Assembly: GCF_900104685.1 (NCBI RefSeq)
Contig: NZ_LT629755.1
Location: forward strand, 3,534,001-3,598,000
From: Agromyces flavus
GTDB lineage: Bacteria > Actinomycetota > Actinomycetes > Actinomycetales > Microbacteriaceae
Direction: 5' to 3'
DNA length: 64,000 nucleotides
Shown here one piece after another: positions 1 through 8,737 of this stretch. Numbering within the stretch: the first letter of the stretch is position 1; the number at the start of each line of letters is the position of its first letter. The translations under genes were made by a program, and so were the position numbers. Below the pieces are notes generated by a model, which was not told the DNA's origin, made no database searches, and worked only from the letters and a program-made list of their open reading frames with translations.

Positions 1-635
1 ACGGCGAGCACGCCGACGGCGTCGTCGACGAGATCCGGAAGGCCGGCGGGGTCGCCGAGGCATCCGTCGGCGACGTGACCGACCCCGAGTGGATCGAGGC
101 GTCCGTCGCCGCCGCGAACGCGCTCGCCCCGCTGCGCATCGCCGTGAACAACGCCGGCATCGGCGGTCCGTCGGCGGTCGTCGGCGAGTACCCCGTGGAC
201 GGCTGGGACAAGGTGATCTCCGTCAACCTCAACTCGGTCTTCCTCGGCATGCGCGCCCAGCTGCCGGCCATCGTCGCCAACGGCGGGGGCTCCATCGTGA
301 ACGTCGCGTCGATCCTCGGCACCGTCGGGTTCGCGCAGTCGTCGGCGTACGTGACCGCGAAGCACGGACTCGTCGGGCTCACCAAGAACGCCGCGATCGA
401 GTACGCGACCGAGGGCGTTCGCGTGAACGCGGTCGGACCGGGCTTCATCAAGACCCCGATGGTCGACGCCGCCCTCGACGAGGCCACCCAGGAGTTCCTC
501 GCGATGAAGCACCCCGTCGGCCGCCTCGGCACGCCCGACGAGGTCGCCGCGCTCGTGGTGTTCCTCGCGAGCGACGCCGCGAGCTTCATCACGGGCAGCT
601 ACCACCTCGTGGACGGCGGCTACACTGCCGTGTGA
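1..635 (+). CDS. SDR-family oxidoreductase, C-terminal part
   Basis: The 5' end is outside the window; the reading frame is open from base 3. The visible part has the classical short-chain dehydrogenase signature: NNAGIGG, the central strand with the catalytic Ser region, the active-site YVTAK (YxxxK), and a C-terminal DGGYTAV as is usual for the family. Such enzymes are cytosolic NAD(P)-dependent alcohol/ketone oxidoreductases with a Rossmann fold; the TGxxxGxG cofactor loop must lie upstream. The substrate cannot be told. It resembles the other classical SDR of this window (19389-20132). The gene is convergent with the TM2 protein, 28 bases downstream. Confidence 0.93.
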   Translation, partial: GEHADGVVDEIRKAGGVAEASVGDVTDPEWIEASVAAANALAPLRIAVNNAGIGGPSAVVGEYPVDGWDKVISVNLNSVFLGMRAQLPAIVANGGGSIVNVASILGTVGFAQSSAYVTAKHGLVGLTKNAAIEYATEGVRVNAVGPGFIKTPMVDAALDEATQEFLAMKHPVGRLGTPDEVAALVVFLASDAASFITGSYHLVDGGYTAV

Positions 636-663
636 GCCCGGCGCGCGAGCGCCGCCGCCCGCG

Positions 664-1083
664 TCAGGTCCCGGGCCACCAGGGCAGCGCGGGCAGGATC
701 TGCTCGACGAGGACCGAGAACGCCTGCGTGACCGCGCCCATGACCCATCCGAGCAGGACGCCGACGGCCGTCACGATGAGGCCGATGGTCTGCTCCTGGC
801 GCGTGCCGACGACCCGGCGGCCCTCCTTGTCCTTCTGCGAGTTGGTGAGCGTCAAGACGAGGTCGACGAGCCACCAGATGCCGAACCCGCCGAACGTCAG
901 CAGCTTGAGGATGCCGGTCCCCACCTTGCCGAGGTAGAAGCGGTCGACGCCGATGAAGCCGAGCAGCCACGCGAACAGCCACGTCGCGATGAACGAGCGG
1001 CTCGAGATCGCGGCCTGCGATGCGCGGGCGACGTGCGGATTGGGTGCGGCGGGGTCGGGTGCGGCGGGCGGGTACGCGCTCAT
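664..1083 (-). CDS. TM2 domain-containing membrane protein
   Basis: 139 residues. A Pro/Ala-rich cytosolic N-terminus (about 1-25) is followed by a TM2 domain: a first hydrophobic helix (about 31-45) ending in the GVDRFYLGK motif and a second helix in GFGIWWLVDLVLTL. A third hydrophobic segment (about 100-125) lies near the C-terminus. TM2 proteins are small membrane proteins of unclear role. The ATG at 1083 is supported by a GAGGAG ribosome-binding site 7 bases upstream. The D-R-F motif between the two helices is the family hallmark and is intact. Confidence 0.88.
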   Translation of the reverse strand: MSAYPPAAPDPAAPNPHVARASQAAISSRSFIATWLFAWLLGFIGVDRFYLGKVGTGILKLLTFGGFGIWWLVDLVLTLTNSQKDKEGRRVVGTRQEQTIGLIVTAVGVLLGWVMGAVTQAFSVLVEQILPALPWWPGT

Positions 1084-1173
1084 GGTCGCTCTCCTCGGTG
1101 ACGGGCGTGCGTGCGTCGAGTGCTGCTTCGAGTCTGCGAGGGATGCCGCGCCCGCTCCGGGGCCGAAGGTCCC

Positions 1174-1860
1174 TCAGTTCCCGGGGTGCGCGTCGACGAA
1201 CTCGGCCGTACGCGGCGCGAGCGAGGCGCCGATCTCGGCGGCGGGCCGCTCCGCACCCTTCACCTCGAACGAATGGTTCGCGTCGTCGACCCAGTCGAGC
1301 ACGGCGCTCGGGCCGATCCGCCGCACGAGGCCGTCGAGCTGCTCGTTCGGGGTGGCGAACGGATCGTTCCGCCCCTGCAGGAACAGCATCGGCATGCCCG
1401 ACAGCGTCGCGAAGTGCTCGTCGCGCGCCTTCTCGGGCTTGCCCGGCGGATGCAGCGGGTAACCGAGGAAGACGAGCCCCGCGACATCCATGCCGTCGGC
1501 CACCGCCATCGACGCCATGCGACCGCCGAAGGACTTGCCGCTCGCCCACACGCGCTCGCCCTCGCGCGCGTGCGACCGCGCGGCATCCGCCGCGGCCCGC
1601 CATGTGGCGATCGCCACCGGCGGACGATCCGGGAACCGCCGACCGGCGGCCACGTACGGGAAGTCGAAGCGCAGCGTCGCGATGCCGAGCGCGGCGAGCG
1701 CCCGGCAGAACCCCGACATGAACGGATGGTCCTTGCCCGCGCCCGCACCATGCGCCACCACGACCGTGGCCCGCGCACCGTCGGGGCGGGCGAGCACGGC
1801 CGGCACTGCGCCGGTGCCGTCCCCGACCTCGATCTCGAGAGGGTGCTCGTCGACGCTCAT
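1174..1860 (-). CDS. Alpha/beta hydrolase (dienelactone-hydrolase/TEX30-like)
   Basis: 228 residues from the ATG at 1860; the frame stays open far upstream but that part is antisense to or out of frame with the neighbouring gene. VVVAHGAGAGKDHPFM carries the oxyanion-type HGAG motif, ASGKSFGGRMA is the nucleophile elbow (GKSFGG, Ser), LQGRNDPFATP supplies the acidic residue and DDANHSFE the catalytic His. This is the KANL3/TEX30-type hydrolase family, often of unknown substrate. A CACGAT hexamer (1867-1872) lies 6 bases before the ATG, which suggests a leaderless transcript; no Shine-Dalgarno is visible. Confidence 0.85.
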   Translation of the reverse strand: MSVDEHPLEIEVGDGTGAVPAVLARPDGARATVVVAHGAGAGKDHPFMSGFCRALAALGIATLRFDFPYVAAGRRFPDRPPVAIATWRAAADAARSHAREGERVWASGKSFGGRMASMAVADGMDVAGLVFLGYPLHPPGKPEKARDEHFATLSGMPMLFLQGRNDPFATPNEQLDGLVRRIGPSAVLDWVDDANHSFEVKGAERPAAEIGASLAPRTAEFVDAHPGN

Positions 1861-1877
1861 GCGTCCATCGTGCCCCC

Positions 1878-2831
1878 TCACGCGGTCGCCGCCGCCTCCT
1901 GCCGGAGTCGGTCCTGCCGGTCGGCGCGTTCCATCACGATCGTGCCGATGCGGGCGCCGATCGTCACGACCGCGACCACGCCCGCCGCGATGAGCGCGGC
2001 GATGCCGGTGATCCGCGAGGCGGGTTCGTCGGTGAGCCGCGCGACGCCGATCCAGGCGAGACCCCAGCACAGCGACACCATCGGAGCGAGGCGCCCACGG
2101 CCGGCCAGCCCGATCGCCACGCCGATGCCACCGGCGACTGCGATCACGATCACCGCCCAGACGATCGGCTCGAACGGACCGCCGTCGAAGCCCGCCGCCG
2201 CGAGCACGGCCGTGGCGTTCGCGGCCGTCGCGACGACGACCCAGCCGAGGTAGAGGCCGATCGAGCCGTCGGTGATGATGCCGTCGAGCGCACTGCGCGC
2301 GGGCATGCGTCGGAGCTGGAGGAAGATCCAGCCGAGCAGCGCCGCGAGCACGGCGATGACCGCGAGGCTCGCGCCGAGCAGCCCCAACTGCACTACGCCG
2401 ATCCACAGCGCGTTGAGGACCAGCGAGAGTGCCACGCCGTATCCCACGCGCCGATGTCGCGGCGCCGCGCGCTGCGCCGGGAGCAGCTGCCAGAGCGCGT
2501 ACGCGAACAGGCCGGCGTAGATGACGCTCCAGATCGCGAAGGCCGGACGGGCCGGAGCGAGCAGCGTCGAGTCGGCGTCGAGCCATCCGCCCGCGGCATC
2601 CTGGATCGGGGTGCCGATGAAGGCGCCCGAGCCGAGGAACGCCCCCGCGATCGCGAGCAGCGAGGTGAGCAGCACCACGACCTGGCGCAGCGTGTCCGCC
2701 GCTCCGGCGGGTCTCGCGGCGGTCGCGACCGACCCGTCCGCCGAACCCTCGTTCCCCGTGGTCGCCACCCCGTCGCCGCCTTCCCTCGGTGCCGCGTCAG
2801 GCCGGTCCGTTGGCCACGCGGGGCTCGTCAT
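1878..2831 (-). CDS. TspO/MBR-like (tryptophan-rich sensory protein-like) membrane protein
   Basis: 317 residues. After a hydrophilic N-terminus of about 45 residues come seven or eight hydrophobic segments. The PARPAFAIWSVIYAGL block and the later Trp-containing helices resemble the actinobacterial TspO/tryptophan-rich sensory protein family, although this one is longer than classic five-helix TspO (about 160 residues), as is seen for the long actinobacterial variants. TspO proteins bind tetrapyrroles or related ligands; no function is inferred here. The start overlaps the end of the upstream ligase gene by 35 bases, so translation is probably coupled; a later in-frame GTG would remove the overlap. 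Confidence 0.7.
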   Translation of the reverse strand: MTSPAWPTDRPDAAPREGGDGVATTGNEGSADGSVATAARPAGAADTLRQVVVLLTSLLAIAGAFLGSGAFIGTPIQDAAGGWLDADSTLLAPARPAFAIWSVIYAGLFAYALWQLLPAQRAAPRHRRVGYGVALSLVLNALWIGVVQLGLLGASLAVIAVLAALLGWIFLQLRRMPARSALDGIITDGSIGLYLGWVVVATAANATAVLAAAGFDGGPFEPIVWAVIVIAVAGGIGVAIGLAGRGRLAPMVSLCWGLAWIGVARLTDEPASRITGIAALIAAGVVAVVTIGARIGTIVMERADRQDRLRQEAAATA

Positions 2832-4005
2832 CCTCGTGCGGCGACCGTCCGAGGGGCGGCCGGACCGACGCCGGCGCCGCGATGGTCGCGGCGTAGAGCC
2901 GACGCAGCCCGGCGTGACCGTTGCGCCGGAACGCCTCCGACTGACGGGCGGCGCCGGTGCCGTCGCGCAGCAGCCGCTGGATCAGTTCGTGCACGGCGGC
3001 GCGGTCGCCCGAACGCTCGAGCGCCTCGGCCGTGTACCGCTCGAGTCGACGCAGGAGCTCGGGCGCGGGGAGCAGGCCGCCGGTCGCCGGATCGAACGCG
3101 TCCCGCGAGATGCCGGCGTGCGCGGCGTGCACGATGCCGGCACTCAGCAGCTCGGGCGGCAGGTCGGGATCGGGGTCGTCGGCGGAGCGCACCCGCCGGA
3201 GCATCGTCCCGTGGTCGTGGCCGGCACGATCGAACTCGTCGAGGGCGCGCTGCACGAGCGCGCGGCAGAGCGCGGTGACGAGCAGGGTGTCATCCGCGGT
3301 GAGCTGCGCGTCCGCCATCCGGAACTCGATGGTCGGCAGGTGCTCCGAAAGGCGCACGTTCCACGAGATGAGCGCCAGGTCGTTGGTGCCGGCGTGGCCG
3401 AGGAGCTGCCGGATGCGACGGTCGTAGTCGGCGGCGTCGGCGAACCGGGGCGGGCATCCCGACGTGGGCCACCGGCGTAGCTGGATGGTGCGCCAGCTGT
3501 CGTACCCCGTCATGTTGCCCCGCCAGAAGGGCGAGTTGCCGGAGATCGCCGTGAGCAAGGGCAGCCATGGCCGCACCGCGTTCTGGACCGCGACCCCGTG
3601 CTCGCGGCTCGGGATGCCGACGTGCACGTGCAACCCCGCCATCTGGTGGTCGGCGATGACACCGGCCATGTCCCGCACGATGCGGTGGTAGCGGTCGGTG
3701 TCGGTGATGGAGGGGAACGCGTGCGCGTCGGGCGTCGTCCCGATGCTCGCGACCGAGACCGCGTGACGCGCGGCGTCGCGGTCGATCTCACGCCGGAAGG
3801 CCACGAGCGCGGCGCCGGCCTCCGCGAGGTCGGTGAACACGGGCGAGGCGTGCTCCACCTGCGACGCGAGGAACTCCTGATGCGTGACGCCGCTCCACTC
3901 GGGATCGCTCGAGAGCCGCCGGAACACGTCGAGGGCGACGTCCGCGGGCAGCATCGTCGAAGGGTCGAGGAAGAAGAACTCCTCCTCGATACCGAACGTC
4001 GTCAT
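2797..4005 (-). CDS. Carboxylate-amine ligase / glutamate-cysteine ligase type 2 (YbdK family)
   Basis: 402 residues. Begins with the GIEEEFFFLD metal/ATP-binding motif of the GCS2 family, followed by the AGLHVHVGIPSRE histidine motif around residue 120 and the SGNSPFWRG motif. Family members form an amide between glutamate and cysteine with ATP in vitro; the physiological substrate of actinobacterial homologues is uncertain, and actinobacteria normally make mycothiol through MshC. The ATG at 4005 has a strong GAGAGGAG site upstream. It heads a two-gene unit with the TspO-like gene, which overlaps its 3' end. Confidence 0.88.
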   Translation of the reverse strand: MTTFGIEEEFFFLDPSTMLPADVALDVFRRLSSDPEWSGVTHQEFLASQVEHASPVFTDLAEAGAALVAFRREIDRDAARHAVSVASIGTTPDAHAFPSITDTDRYHRIVRDMAGVIADHQMAGLHVHVGIPSREHGVAVQNAVRPWLPLLTAISGNSPFWRGNMTGYDSWRTIQLRRWPTSGCPPRFADAADYDRRIRQLLGHAGTNDLALISWNVRLSEHLPTIEFRMADAQLTADDTLLVTALCRALVQRALDEFDRAGHDHGTMLRRVRSADDPDPDLPPELLSAGIVHAAHAGISRDAFDPATGGLLPAPELLRRLERYTAEALERSGDRAAVHELIQRLLRDGTGAARQSEAFRRNGHAGLRRLYAATIAAPASVRPPLGRSPHEDDEPRVANGPA

Positions 4006-4095
4006 CGCCGCTCCTCTCGCGGCCGTGCACGCCCGACCGCCCCCAGCGGCGCCGCACGGCTGCTGCTGGCAGACTGCGCCGGGAACGCCGCCCTG

Positions 4096-5337
4096 TCAAG
4101 GGCTTTCCCCGCGCGACGCGGAGGAGTCGCTGCCGGCCGCCGTCGCCTCGAAGACCGTGACTCGATCGGCGAAGCCCTTCAGGTCGAGCGGGCCGACCTC
4201 GCGGAACGCGATGCCCGGCTCGGCGGCCAGCTCGGCGACCGAGCCCGTGACGAGGGTCTGCCCGGCCGCCGCGGCGCCGGAGATCCGCGAGGCCAGGTTG
4301 ACCGCCCGGCCGAAGTAGTCGCCGTCCTGCATCACGACCGGACCGACCGCGATCCCCGCGTGGGCGGGCAGGCCGATCACGGGCGCCGCCTCGACCATCT
4401 CGAGTGTCGCGCGCACCGCCTGCCCCGCCTGGCCGAAGTGCACCATGACCCCGTCCCCGAGCCACTTCACGGGCGTTCCGGCATGGTCGGCCACGACGCG
4501 CTCCACCATCGAGCTCATCCGGCCCGCGAGCCGCGCGCCTGCGGCGTCGCCCTGCGCATCGGTCAGGTCGGTGTACCCCGCGAGGTCGATGAAGACGAAG
4601 CTCGGCGGCCGTGCCGGACCGGCGTGCGACCCCGCGGCCTCGAGGGCGCGTTCGATCCCCTCGACCATCCCCGCAGTCCAGCCGCGTTCCTGCTGGCGGC
4701 GGTACAGCGCGAACACCATGCGGTCGACGCGGGGCGTGAGGCGCTCGCCGATCGCGGCGGCCCGCTCGAGCGCCTCTCCGTACGTGAGCCCCGACTGCAT
4801 CAGGCCTCCGATGAGGTACGTCTGGAAGAGCTCGTTCTCGGCCTCCGCGACGCGCCGCATGCCGTCGACGTACACCCGTCCGAGCCGGGTGAGCGCGTCG
4901 GCGTCCACCATGCCCGCGACCACCTCCATGACCGAGAAGATCGCCTCGTCGTCTTCTCTCGTGCGGTCGTCTGGCGTGAGCACCCGATTGGCCAACGTCG
5001 TGCCGGTCTGCCGGATCAGCTCGAACGGCATGCCCAGGCGGGCGGCGAGCTCGCCGTACGTCTCGGTGCGCAGCTCCGACCATCGGTACTGCGGGCCGTC
5101 GAGGAAGTCGAGGTGCAGCCGCCCGCCGGCGACGGCGTCCGCGATCGCCTCGGCGCTCATGCCCGCCCGGTCGCAGGCGTCGATGAGCCGCACCCGCTGG
5201 ACGTCACCGCGGCTGAACGCTCCATCGGCCCCGGGTGCCAGCACGCCGAGCTCGATCAGCCGGTCCACGAACGCGGCGTCGACGCCCGCGCGCTCGACCA
5301 CGTCGTCGCGCGTGTACCGGTCGGCCGATCCGTCCAC
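4096..5337 (-). CDS. Class III adenylate/guanylate cyclase with N-terminal HTH-like domain
   Basis: 413 residues. The first ~70 residues look like a MerR-type helix-turn-helix (RDDVVERAGVDAAFVDRL, then GAFSRGDVQRVRLI), then a helical linker to about 235. The C-terminal catalytic domain begins at FVFIDLAGYTDLT, whose Asp binds metal; LGDGVMVHF supplies the second metal Asp and VNLASRIS the Asn/Arg pair that stabilises the transition state. It should make cAMP (or cGMP) in the cytosol; no transmembrane helix is seen. The start is GTG at 5337 with TACGCT 7 bases upstream and no Shine-Dalgarno, so it is likely leaderless. Confidence 0.87.
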   Translation of the reverse strand: MDGSADRYTRDDVVERAGVDAAFVDRLIELGVLAPGADGAFSRGDVQRVRLIDACDRAGMSAEAIADAVAGGRLHLDFLDGPQYRWSELRTETYGELAARLGMPFELIRQTGTTLANRVLTPDDRTREDDEAIFSVMEVVAGMVDADALTRLGRVYVDGMRRVAEAENELFQTYLIGGLMQSGLTYGEALERAAAIGERLTPRVDRMVFALYRRQQERGWTAGMVEGIERALEAAGSHAGPARPPSFVFIDLAGYTDLTDAQGDAAGARLAGRMSSMVERVVADHAGTPVKWLGDGVMVHFGQAGQAVRATLEMVEAAPVIGLPAHAGIAVGPVVMQDGDYFGRAVNLASRISGAAAAGQTLVTGSVAELAAEPGIAFREVGPLDLKGFADRVTVFEATAAGSDSSASRGESP

Positions 5338-5344
5338 GCGCCCG

Positions 5345-5350
5345 AGCGTA
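5345..5350 (-). promoter_or_regulatory. -10 hexamer of leaderless cyclase gene
   Basis: TACGCT on the minus strand, 7 bases before the GTG at 5337; fits TANNNT with transcription starting at the start codon. Confidence 0.55.
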
Positions 5351-5377
5351 GACGATGGCGGCGGCGTTCGCCGGGAC

Positions 5378-8284
5378 CTACCAGCCCTCGTCGAGCACCC
5401 GGTCGAGCATGTCGACGAAGAAGTCGGCGCTCTCGCGAGTGACCACGAGCGGCGGCTTGACCTTCAGCACGTTCTGGTGGTCGCCGGTCGGCTGCATGAT
5501 CACCCCGAGCGTCAGCAGGCGGTCGCAGATCGCGGCGGTCTCCTCAGTCGCGGGCTCGAGCGTCGCGCGATCGCGCACGAACTCGACGCCCAGGTAGAGC
5601 CCGAGGCCGTGCACGGCCCCGATGAGCGGATGGCGCTGCGCCAGCGCCTCGAGCCGGCCCTTCAGGTACGCGCCCGTGTCGGCCGCGTTCCGCTGGAGCC
5701 GCTCGTCGCGGAACGCGTCGAGCACCGCGAGTCCGGCGACGCTCGAGGCCGGGCTGCCGCCCGTCGACGAGAAGAAGTACCCCTGCGTGCGGTAGCGCGC
5801 GGCGATCTCGCGGGTCGTGATGACGGCCCCGAGCGGGTACCCGTTGCCCGCGGCCTTCGCGACCGCAATGACGTCGGGCACGACACCCTGCTGCTCGAAG
5901 CCCCAGAACCACCGCCCGAGCCGTCCGTACCCGGCCTGCACCTCGTCGGCGATCGCGAGCCCCCCGGCCTCGCGCACGGCCGCGTACACCTCGGCGAGGT
6001 ATCCCGCGGGCAACGGGATGCCGCCGGCGTTGCCATAGAAGGTCTCGGCGATGAACGCCGCCGGCGGTCGGTCGGATGCCGCGAGCTCGCGGATGCGCGC
6101 GGCCGCCTCGGGCGCGTACCGCGCGGCCTCGTCGCCACGGTGGATGCCGCGGAACGGGTTGGGTGCGTCGAGCGCGTGCACCCAGTCGGGGCGCGTCGCG
6201 AGCGCGTTCGGGTTGTCGGCGGTCGAGGTGCTCACCGCGTCGGACGCGTACGTCCAGCCGTGGTACGCCTCGAGGAGCGAGACGACGTCGCGTCGGCCGG
6301 TCGCGGCCATCGCGATGCGGATCGCGAGGTCGGTCGCCTCCGAGCCCGAGTTCACGAGGAACACCGTGTCGAGCGGGTCGGGCGCGAGCGCCGCGAGGCG
6401 CTCGGAGAACTCGACGACCGCGCCGTAGTTGAAGCGCGAGTTCGTGTTGAGCGTGCGCAGCTGCTTGGCGACCGCGGCGGCGAGGCCGGGGTGGCCGTGT
6501 CCCAACGGCGTCACGTTGTTGACCATGTCGAGGTAGACGCGCCCGTCGGTGCCGACGAGGTGCTCGCGCCAGCCGCGTTCGATGCGCGGCGGTGCGTCGT
6601 AGTAGTGCTCCTGCACCTCGGCGAATGCGCGGTCGCGGCGGGCGACGAGCCGCGCGGCGTCGGCCGCGGCGTTCCCGCCGGTGTTGGCGAGGGCGGACGC
6701 CGGGCCGGCGTCGCCGAGCCCGAGCGCGACCGCCGGGTCGGCGGTGAGGCGCAGCCAACCGGCGGCGTACTCGGGTCGCACGAGGTGCGGAATGCGCGGG
6801 CCGTCGTCGTCCTCGAGCCGCAGCCGCGCGCGCGTCCGGGCGGGCACGGCGCCGTCGAGGATCAGGGCGCCGTCGGCTCCCTCGACGACGAGTCGCGCCT
6901 CGCCGCCGACGGTCGCGACCTGCTGCGCCTGTGCGAACCACACGTCGATGCCCGTCGGCACGGTGACGGCGGACGCGGCGGAGTGGAGTCGGCTGGCGCT
7001 GAGCCGGGGCGTGCCGCGCTCGAGCCAGGCGGCGGGCGCCCCTGCGTCGAGCGCGGCGAGCGCCAGGCGCTCCTCGAGGCCGGGGTCGAGCCAGGCGCCG
7101 GCATCGACGTCGTCGGACGTGATCGAGACGTCGAGGCGCACGGCGTCCGCCGACGCGATGCCGGGCGTGACGGTGAGCCGCGACGCCGCGGCTGCGCCGA
7201 TCGGCGCGTCGAGATCGACGGCGAGCGCGTCGGCGATGACGGCGGTCATCACCGCCGACGGCACCGAGACCGCCCGCTCGAAGATGCGCCACTCGCGCTC
7301 GACGCCTGCGGCGGCGTAGGCGTTCGCCCCGGCGTCGATCTGCACCTGGTGCTCGCCGCTCACGACGAGCACGGCACCCCGCAGCACGACGAGCGGCCAC
7401 AGCGCGTGCACCTCGGCCGGCGACAGCGGGCGCAGCGCGTGGAACGCGCGGACGGCGGGCAGCACCGACGCCGGCTCGGCGCCCGCGTGATGCAGCACGG
7501 ATGAGATGGTGATCGCGAGTTCGGACACCGCCCAACTCGAGGTGACGTCGCCGAAGTCGATCATCCCGTCGGGCCGGCGGATGCCGTGCTCGGTCGTGCA
7601 CACCACGTTGTCGTCGGTGAGGTCGAGGTGAACGGCCTGGATCGGCAGGTCCGCCGCGACGGCCTGCACGTCGGCCCACGCGCGCGCCGCGGCATCCGTC
7701 ACCAGGGCTCGCTTCGACGGGTCGGGATGGTGCCGCGCGAGGAGCTCGACGACGCGATCGGCGTGGCGGAGGTCCCACTGCAGCACGCGGTCGAGACCGG
7801 GATGGTCGAACCCGGCGAGGGCGAGGCTCGCGTGCCCCGTGAGCTCGCCCATGCGCGCGATCGCGGCCGGGGAGAGGTGCGCACTGCCGGTCAGCGTGCC
7901 GCCGGGCAGGTATTCGAGCAGCCGCATGGCGAGCGGCCCCTCGCTCGTGTCGGCGACGACGGCGCGCGGGGTGCCCTCGCCGTCGCGGGTCGTCGTCGCG
8001 ATCCGCAGGTCGGGTGCGGCGGCGGCGATGCGGGATGCCGCGTGGTCCTGCGCGTCGACCTCGATCGAGGTGAACGCGGGGTTGGTGATCTTGACCACGC
8101 CCACCGGAGCGCCGGCCGAATCGCGCGCGAGGAAGTTCTGGTCCTGCTGGCTGCCGAGGGCGTCGAGCACGACGTCGAGCCCCCACCGCTCGCGCACGAT
8201 GCCTGCGACCTCGTCGACGGGAAGGGCCGGGGCGGGAAGCTCGCCCGCCGCGAAGAAGTCGAATCCGGCGGGGCGGCGTGTCAT
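5378..8284 (-). CDS. APH kinase - degenerate middle domain - class III aminotransferase fusion
   Basis: 968 residues from ATG 8284, chosen for its GAGGAG site 5 bases upstream. Residues ~1-350 are an aminoglycoside-phosphotransferase/choline-kinase-like domain (AVHLDLTDDNVV as Brenner motif, MIDFGDVT as the metal motif). Residues ~370-520 match the position of the M23-peptidase-like domain of related long proteins, but I see no HxxxD/HxH metal residues, so it looks eroded. From ~540 comes a class III PLP transaminase: GSEATDLAIR, AYHGWTYA, ADEVQAGYGRLG, and the PLP lysine in VAVAKAAGNGYPLG. Close families include AGXT2L1-type phospho-lyases; kinase plus lyase would suit phosphorylation then elimination of a small amino alcohol (inference). 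Confidence 0.9.
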   Translation of the reverse strand: MTRRPAGFDFFAAGELPAPALPVDEVAGIVRERWGLDVVLDALGSQQDQNFLARDSAGAPVGVVKITNPAFTSIEVDAQDHAASRIAAAAPDLRIATTTRDGEGTPRAVVADTSEGPLAMRLLEYLPGGTLTGSAHLSPAAIARMGELTGHASLALAGFDHPGLDRVLQWDLRHADRVVELLARHHPDPSKRALVTDAAARAWADVQAVAADLPIQAVHLDLTDDNVVCTTEHGIRRPDGMIDFGDVTSSWAVSELAITISSVLHHAGAEPASVLPAVRAFHALRPLSPAEVHALWPLVVLRGAVLVVSGEHQVQIDAGANAYAAAGVEREWRIFERAVSVPSAVMTAVIADALAVDLDAPIGAAAASRLTVTPGIASADAVRLDVSITSDDVDAGAWLDPGLEERLALAALDAGAPAAWLERGTPRLSASRLHSAASAVTVPTGIDVWFAQAQQVATVGGEARLVVEGADGALILDGAVPARTRARLRLEDDDGPRIPHLVRPEYAAGWLRLTADPAVALGLGDAGPASALANTGGNAAADAARLVARRDRAFAEVQEHYYDAPPRIERGWREHLVGTDGRVYLDMVNNVTPLGHGHPGLAAAVAKQLRTLNTNSRFNYGAVVEFSERLAALAPDPLDTVFLVNSGSEATDLAIRIAMAATGRRDVVSLLEAYHGWTYASDAVSTSTADNPNALATRPDWVHALDAPNPFRGIHRGDEAARYAPEAAARIRELAASDRPPAAFIAETFYGNAGGIPLPAGYLAEVYAAVREAGGLAIADEVQAGYGRLGRWFWGFEQQGVVPDVIAVAKAAGNGYPLGAVITTREIAARYRTQGYFFSSTGGSPASSVAGLAVLDAFRDERLQRNAADTGAYLKGRLEALAQRHPLIGAVHGLGLYLGVEFVRDRATLEPATEETAAICDRLLTLGVIMQPTGDHQNVLKVKPPLVVTRESADFFVDMLDRVLDEGW

Positions 8285-8325
8285 GGTCGTCTCCTCGGCC
8301 GCCGGCGGTCGGCGGCATTGACTCG

Positions 8326-8331
8326 ACGATA
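8326..8331 (-). promoter_or_regulatory. Candidate -10 of the fusion gene
   Basis: TATCGT on the minus strand, about 40 bases before the ATG at 8284. It would give a short leader containing the GAGGAG ribosome-binding site. No convincing -35 is visible. Confidence 0.35.
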
Positions 8332-8404
8332 GACCGGTGGTGCGGCGGGCCGGGAGCGCCGCCACGTCGAGCGCGGTCGCCCGTGTTCGCCGCTCGGGCG
8401 TGCC

Positions 8405-8584
8405 TCAGGCGCGGTGGCGAGGCGGCCGACGCTCGGCGTCGTCCACGGGCAGTGACTCGGTGCCGCCTGCCGCGCGCCGGCGGTGGATGAGCGGGGTTCC
8501 GTTCACCGCGGCGAGCGCGAACAGCATCGCCGCGGCGAGCGCGCTGAGACCGAGCGCGCTGAGGGTGGTGAGCAGGACGTCCAT
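8405..8584 (-). CDS. Small single-span membrane protein, unknown
   Basis: 59 residues, one hydrophobic segment (about 4-29: LLTTLSALGLSALAAAMLFA) followed by a basic and acidic tail rich in Arg. The ATG at 8584 has AAGAGG 7 bases upstream. No known motif; the N-out/C-in topology is suggested by the Arg-rich tail. It is downstream of and convergent to nothing obvious, standing alone between the fusion gene and the zinc-ribbon protein. The good ribosome-binding site and codon composition make it more than a chance frame. Confidence 0.55.
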   Translation of the reverse strand: MDVLLTTLSALGLSALAAAMLFALAAVNGTPLIHRRRAAGGTESLPVDDAERRPPRHRA

Positions 8585-8724
8585 ATCGGCACCTCTTCCA
8601 TGAGCTGTCCCTTGCGACGGTAGGCGGGTCGTCATGGTGGCGACGAGGGTCTTGACATCCGGGCCGATCGTCCTCCATGGGCGCGACGCGCGGTCGGGCT
8701 GCGCCGGATGTCGGCGGCCTCGCC

Positions 8725-8730
8725 TACCGT
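8725..8730 (+). promoter_or_regulatory. -10 hexamer of leaderless zinc-ribbon gene
   Basis: TACCGT, 7 bases before ATG 8738; no Shine-Dalgarno follows it. Confidence 0.55.
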
Positions 8731-8737
8731 GATCGCC

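Noticed and set aside
3598-5442. Open frame of 614 codons on the plus strand
   Set aside because: It runs antisense to the ligase and cyclase genes, both of which have clear domains. The composition (Arg/Pro/Gly-rich) is typical of a shadow in high-GC DNA.
4445-8678. Open frames of over 1000 codons (plus strand 4445-7504, minus strand 5544-8678)
   Set aside because: Both overlap the kinase/aminotransferase fusion in other frames; the encoded sequences lack motifs and are Arg/Pro-rich.
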